Shown here: piece after piece, positions 1 to 12,050 of the stretch | How the letters are laid out: the number at the start of each line of letters is the position of its first letter | How positions within the stretch are numbered: position 1 is the first letter of the stretch | From: Phymorhynchus buccinoides | Taxonomy: Eukaryota > Mollusca > Gastropoda > Neogastropoda > Raphitomidae | Direction of reading: 5' to 3' | Assembly (NCBI GenBank): GCA_017654935.2 | Contig: CM065684.1 | Span: forward strand, 63,716,626-63,780,625 | DNA length: 64,000 bases | Program-made: the position numbers and the translations under genes | The notes under the pieces: generated by a model | Seen by the model: the letters and a program-made list of their open reading frames with translations, nothing else | The model's database searches: none | Told to the model about the DNA's origin: nothing

Positions 1-96
1 GATGATTGTTATGATGATGGTGATATGATGATGATTGTTATGATGATGATGATATGATGATGATCATGGTGATGATGATTGTTATGATGATGATGG

Positions 97-155
<59 letters not shown>

Positions 156-292
156 GTGATGATGATTGTTATGATGATGGATGATTGATATGATGATGAT
201 GATGATTATGATGATGATGATATGATTATGATCATGGTGATGATGGTGGTGATGATTATAATGATGGTGATGAAGAAGACGATGATGATGAT

Positions 293-354
<62 letters not shown>

Positions 355-418
355 GATGATTATGATGATGATGATGATGATGATATGATTATGATATGAT
401 GATGGTGATGAAGAAGAA

Positions 419-460
<42 letters not shown>

Positions 461-795
461 ATGATGATGATGATGATCATGGTGGTGATGTGGTGATGAT
501 AATATGATGATGATGAAGAAGGAGATGATGATGATATGATGATGATGGTGATGATGGCATGATGATGATGGTGATGATGTTGGTGGTGATGGTGGTGATG
601 ATTATATGATGATGATGAAGAAGATGATGATGATGGTGATGACATAACGACGGCGATGATGATAGTGATGATGATGATGGTGATTGTGGTGATGACATGA
701 TGATGGTGGTGAAGATAACATGATGATGGTTGTGGTGATGACATGGTGATGGCATGATGATGATGACAAGATGATGATGATGATGATGATGTGAA
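1..795. repeat. GAT/ATC trinucleotide microsatellite
   Basis: Almost unbroken GAT repeats, with interruptions such as GGT, ATT and GAAGAA, fill this stretch. It ends in non-repetitive sequence near 796. Apparent reading frames here encode only runs of His, Ile or Ser on the minus strand and are not genes. It presumably lies in an intron of amidase copy A, upstream of the first exon seen in the window. Confidence 0.95.
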
Positions 796-1200
796 TGATA
801 TAATAATTCAAGGCAAAAGTAAAGCTGTACAACTTCTATTTATCTGTCAAGTCGTTCACAAGCGACGGAGTTCAGCTGTAAAGTGATCACCCACAGCAGT
901 GGAAAAGCTATTACTAAAGGTGGACAGTTGCCAAAGTTGGTTCTGTGCTCATTTTGTGCTCATGATGATAAGCAGAGACAGCTTCTTCTTTTTTGGGGTG
1001 GTGGTGGAGGTAATTAATAAGTGAGTCTTGGTTTAGCCTGAGATATCTGTGTGATATGCTCACCCAACTTCCACCAAGCTTCAAAGCATTTGGACGAAAA
1101 TGAATGGTTTCTACATTCTGTGCAATTGTAGTTCTGTGAAGATAGACCTACATGGTCATTAAACTAGCGATGCTTTAATCATTGGTGTGTGCGAATATGC
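796..1200. other. Intronic sequence, no feature recognised
   Basis: Non-repetitive sequence of about 400 bases. I see no open frame, RNA gene or recognisable element. It should be intronic to amidase copy A, because amidase exons needed upstream of 1996 are not present in the window. Confidence 0.5.
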
Positions 1201-1203
1201 TTA

Positions 1204-1332
1204 CGCACACACATGCATGCACACCCCCACACCCCTACACACACACACTCTCTCTCTCTCTCTCTCTCCCTCCCTCTCCCCCCCTCCCTCCCTCCCTCCC
1301 CCCCCCCCCCCTCTCTCTCTCTCTCTCTCTGT
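1204..1332. repeat. CA then CT dinucleotide repeat with poly-C
   Basis: A CA-rich block is followed by a pure CT/CCCT tract on the plus strand, with a run of C's at 1299-1310. It is a simple repeat and encodes nothing. Confidence 0.9.
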
Positions 1333-1365
1333 CTTACTTTCAACTTTAGTATAGTACAGTACTGC

Positions 1366-1915
1366 GACATCCAAGAAACATTTCAAACCAGTTTGGAAAA
1401 CATTAATCGTTAAAGATGATGACGATGCTGATGATGCTGATGAAAATAGTGCTCTGTGATTGTCCAAGCGGCATCTAGAGGGAAACGGTTTTAGCAAAAT
1501 GGTAGCCATTAAGGACAATATAGAAGTGATGAAGAGGAGGAGGGTAGTGATCATGTGAGGATGGTGATGAGGAGGTGGACAATGCTGATTTTCAGGGCGA
1601 GGCGTTGTGACACCCAAGGCGCGTCAAGCTGTTGGGTAAAACAATAGCCATCAAGGACAACACGACGATGATGACATCCAAGCAGCCTCTGGAGGCAAAC
1701 GTTTTCTTCAAACGGTTTCTTCAAACGGTAGCCATGAAGTTGCTACCGTGACAGTTACGATGTTGTTGCTAATGATCTTGATGATTGTCATGATGATGAT
1801 GCTGACAATAATGATGACAATGCTGATGATTTCAGGGCGTGGCGTTGTGACATCGAAGGTTGTGTCAAGCCGTAAGCTGTTTGGTAAAGCAGTCGCCATC
1901 TAGGATAACATGGTG
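1366..1915 (+). repeat. Degenerate fossil copies of the first visible amidase exon
   Basis: Five diverged fragments resemble the 5' part of the exon at 1996-2168. They begin near 1366, 1462, 1592, 1674 and 1832. The copies at 1592 and 1832 keep the acceptor sequence TTTCAGGGCG followed by a GGCGTTGTGAC-like exon start, and all keep versions of the AAAxxGTAGCCATCAAGGAC segment. They carry indels and stops. Between them are GATGATG-type spacers. I infer old tandem duplications of the intron/exon junction, now decayed. Confidence 0.75.
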
Positions 1916-1995
1916 ATGTTGATATTTATGATAAAATTTATGATAATGACAATACAGATGATAATGACAGTGATGACGATACTGATGGTTTTCAG

Positions 1996-2168
1996 GGCGT
2001 GGCGTTGTGACATCCAAGGCGCGCCAAGCGGCAAACTGTTTGGCAAAAGGGTAGCCATCAAGGACAATACAGCAGTGGCAGGAGTGCCCATGAGGAACGG
2101 AACCAAGTTCCTGGATCACTACGTGCCTGAGTTCGATGCTACCGTCGTCTCCAGGATTCTGGATGCTG
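1996..2168 (+). CDS. Copy A exon with catalytic lysine
   Basis: The acceptor TTTTCAG ends at 1995 and the donor GTATTGTG follows 2168. The frame starts at the third base of a split codon and reads [20 protein letters not shown] then IKDN, finishing in SRILDAG with phase 1. The Lys of VAIKDN (2060-2062) corresponds to the catalytic Lys of the amidase signature family. GT repeats begin immediately after the donor. Confidence 0.88.
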
Positions 2169-5100
2169 GTATTGTGTGTGTGTGCGTGTGCGTGTGTGTG
2201 CGTGTGCGTGTGTGTGCGTGCGTGTGCGTGCGTGCGTGCGTGCGTGTGTGAGAACCAAATTTATGGACTTTGTGCCCAAGTTTGAACTTTGTCTCCGGAA
2301 TTTTGGATGTAGCTAAGAAAGATAAGAGTGAGACAGACGGCACACACACACACACACACACGCGCACGCACGCACACGCGCGCACACACACACACACACA
2401 CATGTACACAGACCCTCGGACACAAACACACAGACTCACCTACGCACAGTAAAATGCACATGCACTTGCACACATACGCAGAGTAACAGTGATTAATGAT
2501 GATGAAATAAATAATGAATATGGTGTTTAGTGTATGTTGCGAATCGTCTTTTTTCAGTGAAGTTTGCAACCAATCCAGTGATCGGAGTAGGCTACGTGTG
2601 GGTGAAGACTTGCACTGGGGTGGGTGGGGATGGGGGGTGTCAAAACGTGACTCACTGCATTCTTTGGGTGGTGGTGATCAAGAGTATATTATGGTCATAT
2701 TGTGTTCAACAGTTTTCACACTGAAAATGAAAACAGGGTTTAATGTCCTCTCGGCTGCAAGCAGCACATGTGATTCGAAACATCATCCAACCACCGTTAG
2801 CAATCTGTTGCATAATAAGGGTGCAGTTATAGTTAGTTTTCACACTATGGTCCGTTTGTGGACAGACAAACACATGTACATGAAGCAAAACTTATCTGTA
2901 TAGATTTATTGTCAATGAGGTGTATTCATTTGTGTTACAGGGGGGATGTATCTTGGGCAAGTCAGCAGTGGAGGACATGTGTTTCAATGGCATCCCCATG
3001 TTACATTATGCTATGTTGCATTCAGCGTATTACATCATTATAATTTGGAATGGTGTTGCAAGGGGACGTATCTTGGGCAAATCGTCAGTGGAGGACGTGT
3101 GTGTTAGTGGCAGTACCATGTTGCATTATGCTATGTTGCATTCTATAGTATTGCAGTGTATTACATTATAATTTGGAATGGTGTTGTGGTGTTACCAGGG
3201 GGATGTATCTTGGGCAAGTCAGCATTGAAGGACGTGTTTCAGTGGCAGCAGCATGTTACATTATGCTATGTTGCATTATATTGGCCACTGCAGAGAACAC
3301 CTTTTGCAAGAGTGAATGCCCTTGGTGGGTGGGGGAAGATGGTTGAGTACTGACCAAAGAAGGGTATAACTCTCGCCAATAACCCTATTTGAGGCCACTT
3401 AATGGCTGCCCTTTGCAAGAGTGACTGCCCTTTTGGATACTGATCAACAAGGGCTTAACTCTTGTCGTCAAGGGCGTTAATAACCCTACATGCAGTGGCC
3501 AATAGTATTGCAGTGTATTACATTATAATTTGGAATGGTGTTGTGTTGTTACCAGGGGGATGTATCTTGGGCAAGTCAGCAGTGGAAGACGTGTGTTTCA
3601 GTGGCAGCAGCATGTTACATTATGCTATGTTGTACTCTATAGTATTGCAGTGTATTGCATTATAATTTGGAATGGTGTTGTGGTGTTACCAGGGGGATGT
3701 ATCTTGGGCAAGTCAGCGGTGGAGGACGTGTGTTTCAGTGGCAGCAGCATGTTACATGATGCTATGTTGTATTCTATAGTATTGCAGTGTATTACATTAT
3801 AATTTGGAATGGTGTTGTGGTGTTACCAGGGGGATGTATCTTGGGCAAGTCAGCGGTGGAGGACATGTGTGTCAGTGGCAGCAGCATCACCAACACTGAC
3901 GGGCCTGTCCACAACCCCCACGACAACAACTGTATCGCCGGGGGGTCTAGCGGGGGAAGCGGGGCATTGGTATGACAATGTAGGATGGAAGATCTGCAGT
4001 CCAATTTAAGTTAAAACTAAATCTATGTGGCAAAAATAAAAGTGTAGGTGCTCCGCTTGCAGTGACGAGCTCTCCGTGGGAGAGCAGCCCGAATTTCACA
4101 GAGCCTTTTTCACAGAGACCAGTCTATGTGACTAGAATATGCCAAATACCAAAAGATACACGCTAGGTTCAACATTAGGCTGCACTGAGTCAGTCAGCCA
4201 CATGATATAATTTTTAAGTCTTTTTTGGTCACAAGTAACACTTAACATTGCATTATTTTTATTGTTTGGTTAAGTCGTGATATTTTGTGTTATTCCTGCA
4301 GATTTTGTTATTCCTGTTACTTATTATGATAAAGATTAAGATGACGATGACAAAGGCAATTACATTTAGGATGAGGATGAGGATGAGAATTATATGATGA
4401 TAATGATATTGCTCCTTTGGTAAGACGAAAGAATTTTGGGCAGGAAGACAAAAATATCAAAGAAAGAAGAGCTTGTTTTATTAGATGTTCTACTGAGGTC
4501 CCTGTAGGTCTGCTCTGGTCTGCAAGATGATGATAATGACAATGACAAAGATGATGATAATGACAATGACAAAGATAGTTTTGATGCTTTTCATGAACTG
4601 GTCCGCTAGGACCTAGCCCACCCCCCACCTCACACACTCTGTGATGGAATGTGTCACACACGCGCCACTTTCTCCTCTACACCCCCACCCCGTCTTTTCT
4701 ATTTCATCCATCCACTCTTTATTCTTATCGGCCGGGCTAGAATTTTGTGACATCACAGGATTCCCCAAGGGAAAGCGGTGTCCTTTGTTCTCTCTTCTCC
4801 CCTCCGGCATGGGATTTTGACACATACTGCCGTGTAAGCAAAAAGCGCATGACCGCTGTTTGTATTGAAAGCGCGTGATCTGTAGCTTTCTCTTCTTTTT
4901 TAGCACATTGGGATTAGCAGTGTTTGTCTGTTAGGGGATTTTAACTCCAGAACTGGCCAGGTAAATGAGTTGTTTGTTACTAACTCTTTTGCTGATGGTG
5001 TGTTCGATAGAGATGTTAATTTTCCTGTAAGAACATCTAAAGATAGACAGACAAACACCATGGGGCATGAATTAATAAGGTTTTGTAAGGCATGTCAGTT

Positions 5101-8100
5101 TATTATTATTAACGGTAGATCAGGTAAAGATCATGGTAAAGGTAAACTGACTTGTAAGAATGCGTCTGTGGTGGATTACGCTGTTGTGTCATTTGATTTG
5201 TTTGATAGTGTTGCAGACTTTTGTGTGCATGATTTTAATGAATTATTTTCAGACATCCATTGCCCTATGACTATAAAGTTTGTAATTTCATCAACTGATA
5301 GAAGAGAGAAACCAGTACAAGTTCCTAATAGTGCCAATGATTCCAACTCGTATTATGTAAAATGGAATGACGCCTTGAAAACAACTTTTGTTGATGATTT
5401 AGATGTTGAAAACATTACATCAATAGAGTTTGAACTTGATGATTTGCTTATAAACCCAGAGATTATTACATTAAATAGTGTTGATAATATTGTTGGCAGA
5501 GTTAATGAGATCTTACTTAAAAGTGCAAATACACTAAATATGCTGAAAAAGAAAACGAACTGTGCTAACCAGCCTAAAAAGAAAACAAACAATAAACCAT
5601 CATGGTTTAACGTAGACTGTAAGGTTAAAAGAAAGAATTATTCACGTTGTAGGAGAAGAAGTCTACTTATGAAAAATGATTTGTTTGAAAGGCAGAAAGA
5701 GACCATGCTGCTAAGGCATATAAGAAAACGGTTAGAAAACAAGAGAAAATGTAATCACGAAAGGGCAAAACAATTGCGACAATTGCAGTCAAAAGATCAA
5801 AAGGCTTATTGGACCATTTTAAACCGAAAAAAGAGAAAACCTAATCCTAATCAACCCAGTTGCCAAGCTTTAAAAAAAATCTATTTAAAAATATGAATGC
5901 AGTAGGTGAAGAAGAAGCTGATCAAGCATTTGGTAATGACTTTAATAATGATAATGCGAATGCCTTTTGGATAATGTAATTACTGAGATTATACATTGCA
6001 TAAACAAGCTAAAGAATAACAAGGCCTGTGGACTAGATAATATTATTTATACATGAATTCCTGCAATATTCAGCAGTAAAAATGCTTAGTGTGTATATTA
6101 AATTATTTAACCTTGTGCTAATTACTGGTAGAGTACCGTCTGACTGGGTAATTGGAGTAATGCATCCTATATTTAAAAATAAAGGATGCCCTGCAGATTC
6201 CACTAACTATTGAGGTATTACTATGTTGTCATGCTTTGGAAAATTGTTTACAAGTATCCTGAATGAACGTTTAAATGTATTCATCGAGTCATTTGGTTTG
6301 ATTGGCATGGAACAAGCTGGTTTTAGGAGTAACGTTTCAACACTCGACCATTTGTTTACTCTATATGGCGTGATTGATATTTTGCTGTTTAAGAAAAAAC
6401 GATTACATTGTGCATTTTTAGACTACGAAAAGGCATTTGATAAAGTAAATAGGTCGTTTTTGTGTCAGAAATTGATAAATAATGGCATTAACGGCAAACT
6501 ATTAAGAGTAATACAAAATATGTACTCTCAAGCTAAATCATGTGTAGCTGTTAATGGGGAATTTTCTGATTATTTTTCTTTAGATGTCGGTGTGAGACAA
6601 GGAGAGAATTTGTTACCTGCAATGTTTGCCATGTTTTTGAATGATATGAAAGAGTTTATGTCCGGTGATATGACTGGCCTTGTTACTGTTGCAAGGGAAG
6701 CAAATGAAGCAGGCATCAGTGAATCTGATGTAGACATTTTGTTGAAATTGTTTTTATTACTGTATGCAGACGACACTGTCATTTTTTCTGAAACTTCAGC
6801 TGGATTGCAGCAAGGTCTTGATTGTATCAAACAGCATTGTGAAAAATGGAAATTGAAATTAAATGCTAAGAAATGTAAAATTGTAATGTTAGACGTTTTC
6901 ATGACTTCTTTATAGGAACAGAAAAGATTTCTTGTACTTAGGGTTAAAGCTTAGCTATAATAACCGATTTCATGTTGCACAACATGACCTGTTTGATCGA
7001 GCTTCTCGAGCATTGTTTGCTTTGTTGACAAAAGCTAAGTTATTGAAGCTTTCCTGCAGACATGATTGACCTATTTAATAAAACTGTACTTCCAATTCTT
7101 ACATACGGATGTGAAATTTGTTTTTTTTATATGAATGATATTATTCAAAGATTGCAACTAAAATTTTATAAGTTGGTTTTGAAAGTGCGACCATCGACTC
7201 CTTTCATGATATTTGGAGAGACAGGAAAATACCCTGTATCAGTCACTGTTAAATCCAGAATGCTATCATTTTGGTTTAACCTAGTTGTTCCTGCTTTCAT
7301 TCAAACGCTGGCACGGATGCCCAGGAGTAGGTTAAAAGGACTTTATTCCAACTGGACAGGGCCGTAAAACTGTGAGACACACGGGGAAAACATCGTTCAA
7401 TGTATGTACATTAATAATAGCAAAATTGACAAATAAATTCATTAAAAAACATATATTGGCTTTCACGGTCTTATTGTAAGGGCGTGACATTTCTTTTCTT
7501 CTATCTAAAATTCTTTCCATCCAACTTTCTTATAACCGGATGGGACTGTACATTGTCACATCACGAACACATTCGATAAAATAATGGTCAAATTAGAAAT
7601 GTCCTACACACACACATACACACGCGCGCGCGCGCGCAGATTCTGATTCACCCACAATTAAACCATAAAACAAACGCATGCTGCTTTCATTGGCACGTAC
7701 ACCTCTCTTATTTCTATGAGAAGGTATCACGAAATATGGCTTACTGAGCTCAACAAGAGTATTCGTATTTACAAATACAACTTCCAAGTCTGACACCATC
7801 GTACGATGATTTATCAAACGCTTGCAACCAAACTAAAACTAAGCAATAATAATGCAGGCCTTTCAACTCCTCACCTCGTTTGTTGACCATATGAAAGCAA
7901 GACTGACGACAGACAATACGAACGATGTGACATGTCGAGATGTCGACAGAAACGTGGTTCTTCTTCGAGTGTTCGTTCAATCGAAACAAGGATTGGAGAA
8001 TGAGTGAGCCCTACAGTGGGCCCGTACGCATCTCAAGTGCGCAATGATTTAGTCACGTGACTTAAAATTCACACGAACAATGTTTTTATTATTTTACTTT

Positions 8101-11100
8101 TCTTCAGTAAGGTTCTGTGCAAGAATTTCTAAAAGAAGATAAATACTTTTGTATAAAATGAACAAAAAGTATTAATTGAATTCATTTTACTGCATTTTTT
8201 CTCGCGCTAAAGTATGGGTGCTAAACTAATCAAACCAAGGGAGGCAATGCTTTCACTTCAGTAGTTAAAAAAGCAGACGATAAAAGGCCAAAAATCTTCT
8301 CGCACTTGCGGCAGCAACACTAGTGACACACCATCACAGTGCAAGTGAAAAGCTATCATTTATTGTGTATAAAACCCTTTTGAGAATGGATGAATTAAAT
8401 ATACACGAAAATAAAAATATCAAATACATTCATACGTTTTTAAACGAAATTGGTTTTAAGTAGTTTTTGGTTGAATCAAAATTTGCTTGATGTACATCCA
8501 TTATGGTTCAAAGAGAAAGTGAAGAGATGTCTTAAAGATAGCTTCTTACAAACCTGGTACATGCATGTTGATAATGATGAATTACATATGAACGATGTGG
8601 CAGATGAGTTCCATTATTTGTTTGTCTGTCCCTTCTTTAATACTGAAAGAAACAGATATCTTCCGCGGTACTTTGTTGTGCGACCAAATGCGTATAAATT
8701 TAATGCTTTGTTTTCCTCGAAAAATAAGAAACTTTTGATTAAACTTAAGCACTTTGTTACAGTTATAAACAGTTCTTTTCGATGATTTGTATGAACAAAA
8801 TGTCACATTATGTTTTGTTTTTTGTAATATGGTATAGGTATATTTTTCTTAGATATATACTTGTCGTTTTTCATAATATAGACATCACTCTGTTTTGATG
8901 TTCGATTGTTTAACTAAGACAGCGATTTAATGCTCCAAAAAAATAGATGATTTTGACAAAAAACCAGATGCTTGTGGCAAAAGAAAAGACCATCTAACCC
9001 TAACCACGGAAAGAACCAAGACATAGAGCAGGAGGGTGTAAATCTACATATGTGCTGAGAAATCGATGTACAAAGCCATGCACTTATACTTTTTTTTTTG
9101 CTGGAACCATTCCTTTTTTTGGTTGATAAATTTTAAGTCTTTAACTATGTGTGTACTTTGTTTTATATTTCTGTGCCCCAAGTGGGTATGGAATAAAACA
9201 TTCGCCTTGCCTTGCCTTGCCTCTTAGTCTAGTCACAAGCAAGCTAAAACCTGGCTGAGTCAACACTGTAGGAACAAACCCTCAGCTTGTTGCCTGCCAG
9301 TAGTGCTAGTAGCCCAACTCCTAAGTAATATTGAATGTGTTTGGGTATAAAATAATTGCTTGAGATTTAGTTTTGTTTGATTCGGTTTTGATTCAAATTC
9401 TATGCTCCATGTTGAATAAGTAGTAGAGGTGTCAGCGAAACGAATTTGGAAGAATGCTGGTCTAACTCTGTGCACATATTCATTCTTGTGTTTGATTTTG
9501 ACTTTAACTCTTTTTGTGCAAGAACCTTATTCTATGCCTACTTTGATTTGTATACATACATGTGTATGTGTGATACTACTTGCTTGCAAACTTGCAGCTT
9601 TTGACTTGTTCACTTTACATTCTGTTCCAAGTGTTGGACTGAGAATGATATTTGCTTGCTTGATTGATCATATATTTTGATCTAGCTTGTTACTGAATCA
9701 TAACAGTTGATTCCAGTAAACTTTTCATGTTTTATTTCAGTTTGACAACTGAAATTCATATTATTTTTCATAGTGCTATTGTACAAGGGCTGCCTTCTAG
9801 CCGGGTGGGATTCACTCATCTCCCGCCGGCTAACGCCCATATCTCTGATCCATAGAGATCTACACCCAAATTCTCCTGTGATTCTCAGCAGGGCATTGTG
9901 GTCAGGAAGCCTAACCCCTGACTCACAACCAAGAAGACAGTGCTGCATTCAAGTCACCACTGCACCCAGAAACCGTGAGGAGACCACGCCTGTGCCGTGC
10001 CATCTCGCGACGCTGGGCGACCTCTCACCTGAACAGCCAGCCTAGTCACCCCAGCACTCACCGACGATCCAGACAGAGGAAGCTTACCTAAGCTGAGTCC
10101 TTGGGACAGTATAAATAATTATAACTTTACCTGGACACTTGATAATATATAAGTGACCCTTCCGGCTTGGGGCTAAGCTTTTCAGACAGACAAAAGTCTT
10201 GTATAATCCTTTCGGATTTCACTTTTCATACATATTTTATTTTGGCGCCGTTGAGCTGCTTTCTTATTGCTGCATAATCTGTTATTCAGATTTGTGAGTA
10301 AATAAAATACAAGTGTACGATTAATTCTCACCCTTTTGTCAGACAGATGAGAGTGGAAGTTTTGTAATTTTCATGTGAAAACCTATTTTTCTCTGTCTGT
10401 CATTTAGAGCAAATGTACCACTTGTGTTTCGTTCAATCATACGAGCCAGAAGCCGGGCAAAAATATACATTTATTAGATGAAAAGGGGCTGGGAAGTCGC
10501 TCATCTCCCACCCTTTAGAGAAGTGGGCTCAAAGGAAAATGTTCTCATTGAAAATGTAACACTTTAAAAGTCCTCCCCTAGAGACTTCACATTTAGCCCA
10601 TTCCCTCGTCACACTGTCTCCACAGGTGTCCCTGGGCCTTGTGGACATGGCCATCGGAGGGGACCAGGGGGGGGGGGGGGTCCATCCACTAGGACCTAAC
10701 CCACCCCCCACCTCACACACTGTCTCCACAGGTGTCCCTGGGCCTTGTGGACATGGCCATCGGAGGGGACCAGGGGGGGGGTCATCCACTAGGACCTAAC
10801 CCACCCCCCACCTCACACACTGTCTCCACGGGTGTCCCTGGGCATTGTGGACATGGCCATCGGAGGGGATCAGGGGGGGTCCATCCACTAGGACCTGAAC
10901 CACCCCCCACCTCACACACTGTCTCCACAGGTGTCCCTGGGCCTTGTGGACATGGCCATTGGAGGGGATCAGGGGGGGTCCATCCACTAGGACCTGAACC
11001 ACCCCCCACCTCACACACTGTCTCCACAGGTGTCCCTGGGCCTTGTGGACATGGCCATCGGAGGGGATCAGGGGGGGTCCATCCACTAGGACCTGAACCA

Positions 11101-12018
11101 CCCCCCACCTCACACACTGTCTCCACAGGTGTCCCTGGGCCTTGTGGACATGGCCATCGGAGGGGATCAGGGGGGGTCCATCCACTAGGACCTGAACCAC
11201 CCCCCACCTCACACACTGTCTCCACAGGTGTCCCTGGGCCTTGTGGACATGGCCATCGGAGGGGACCAGGGGGGGTCCATCCACTAGGACCTAGCCCACC
11301 CCCCACCTCACACACTGTCTCCACAGGTGTCCCTGGGCCTTGTGGACATGGCCATCGGAGGGGACCAGGGGGGGTCCATCCGCTAGGACCTGAACCACCC
11401 CCCACCTCACACACTGTCTCCACAGGTGTCCCTGGGCCTTGTGGACATGGCCATCGGAGGGGACCAGGGGGGGTCCATCCACTAGGACCTAACCCACCCC
11501 CCACCTCACACACTGTCTCTACAGGTGTCCCTGGGCCTTGTGGACATGGCCATCGGAGGGGACCAGGGGGGGTCCATCCGCATCCCGGCCAGCTACTGCG
11601 GCATTGTGGGACTGAAGCCCACGTGGGGTCTGGTGCCTTATACCGGTGCCGTGAACATGGAGCCCACCGTGGATCATCTGGGGCCCATGGCCCAGACTGT
11701 GGGGGATGTCGCTCTGATGTTGGAGGTTTGAATCTTTGATGATGATGATGATGATGATGATGGATAGCCCACCGTGGATCATCTGGGGCCCATGGCCCAG
11801 ACTGTGGGGGATGTCGCTCTGATGTTGGAGGTTTGAATCTTTGATAATGATGATGATGATGATGGATAGCCCACCGTGGATCATCTGGGGCCCATGGCCC
11901 AGACTGTGGGGGATGTCGCTCTGATGTTGGAGGTTTGAATCTTTGACGATGGTGATGATGATGATGATGATGGATAGCCCACCGTGGATCATCTGGGGCC
12001 CATGGCCAAATGGTGGTG

Positions 12019-12050
<32 letters not shown>

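Larger units (their letters stand above)
4904..9215 (+). mobile_element. Decayed non-LTR retrotransposon (jockey/CR1-like clade), 5' truncated
   Basis: In order, the remains are: an endonuclease domain beginning at the GDFNSRTG motif, a reverse transcriptase with [19 protein letters not shown] and YADD (6763-6774), a post-RT region ([11 protein letters not shown]), and a C-terminal [17 protein letters not shown] segment near 8615-8700. The 3' end shows an AATAAA at about 9191 and short tandem TTGCC repeats (9206-9222), as is common for LINE tails. The element sits in the intron before the exon at 11525 in the sense orientation. Several frameshifts and stops make it inactive. An insertion of about 1 kb splits it at 7290-8345. 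Confidence 0.85.

Noticed and set aside
256..832. Ser/His/Ile-rich frames in the first 800 bases
   Set aside because: Translations of the GAT/ATC microsatellite.
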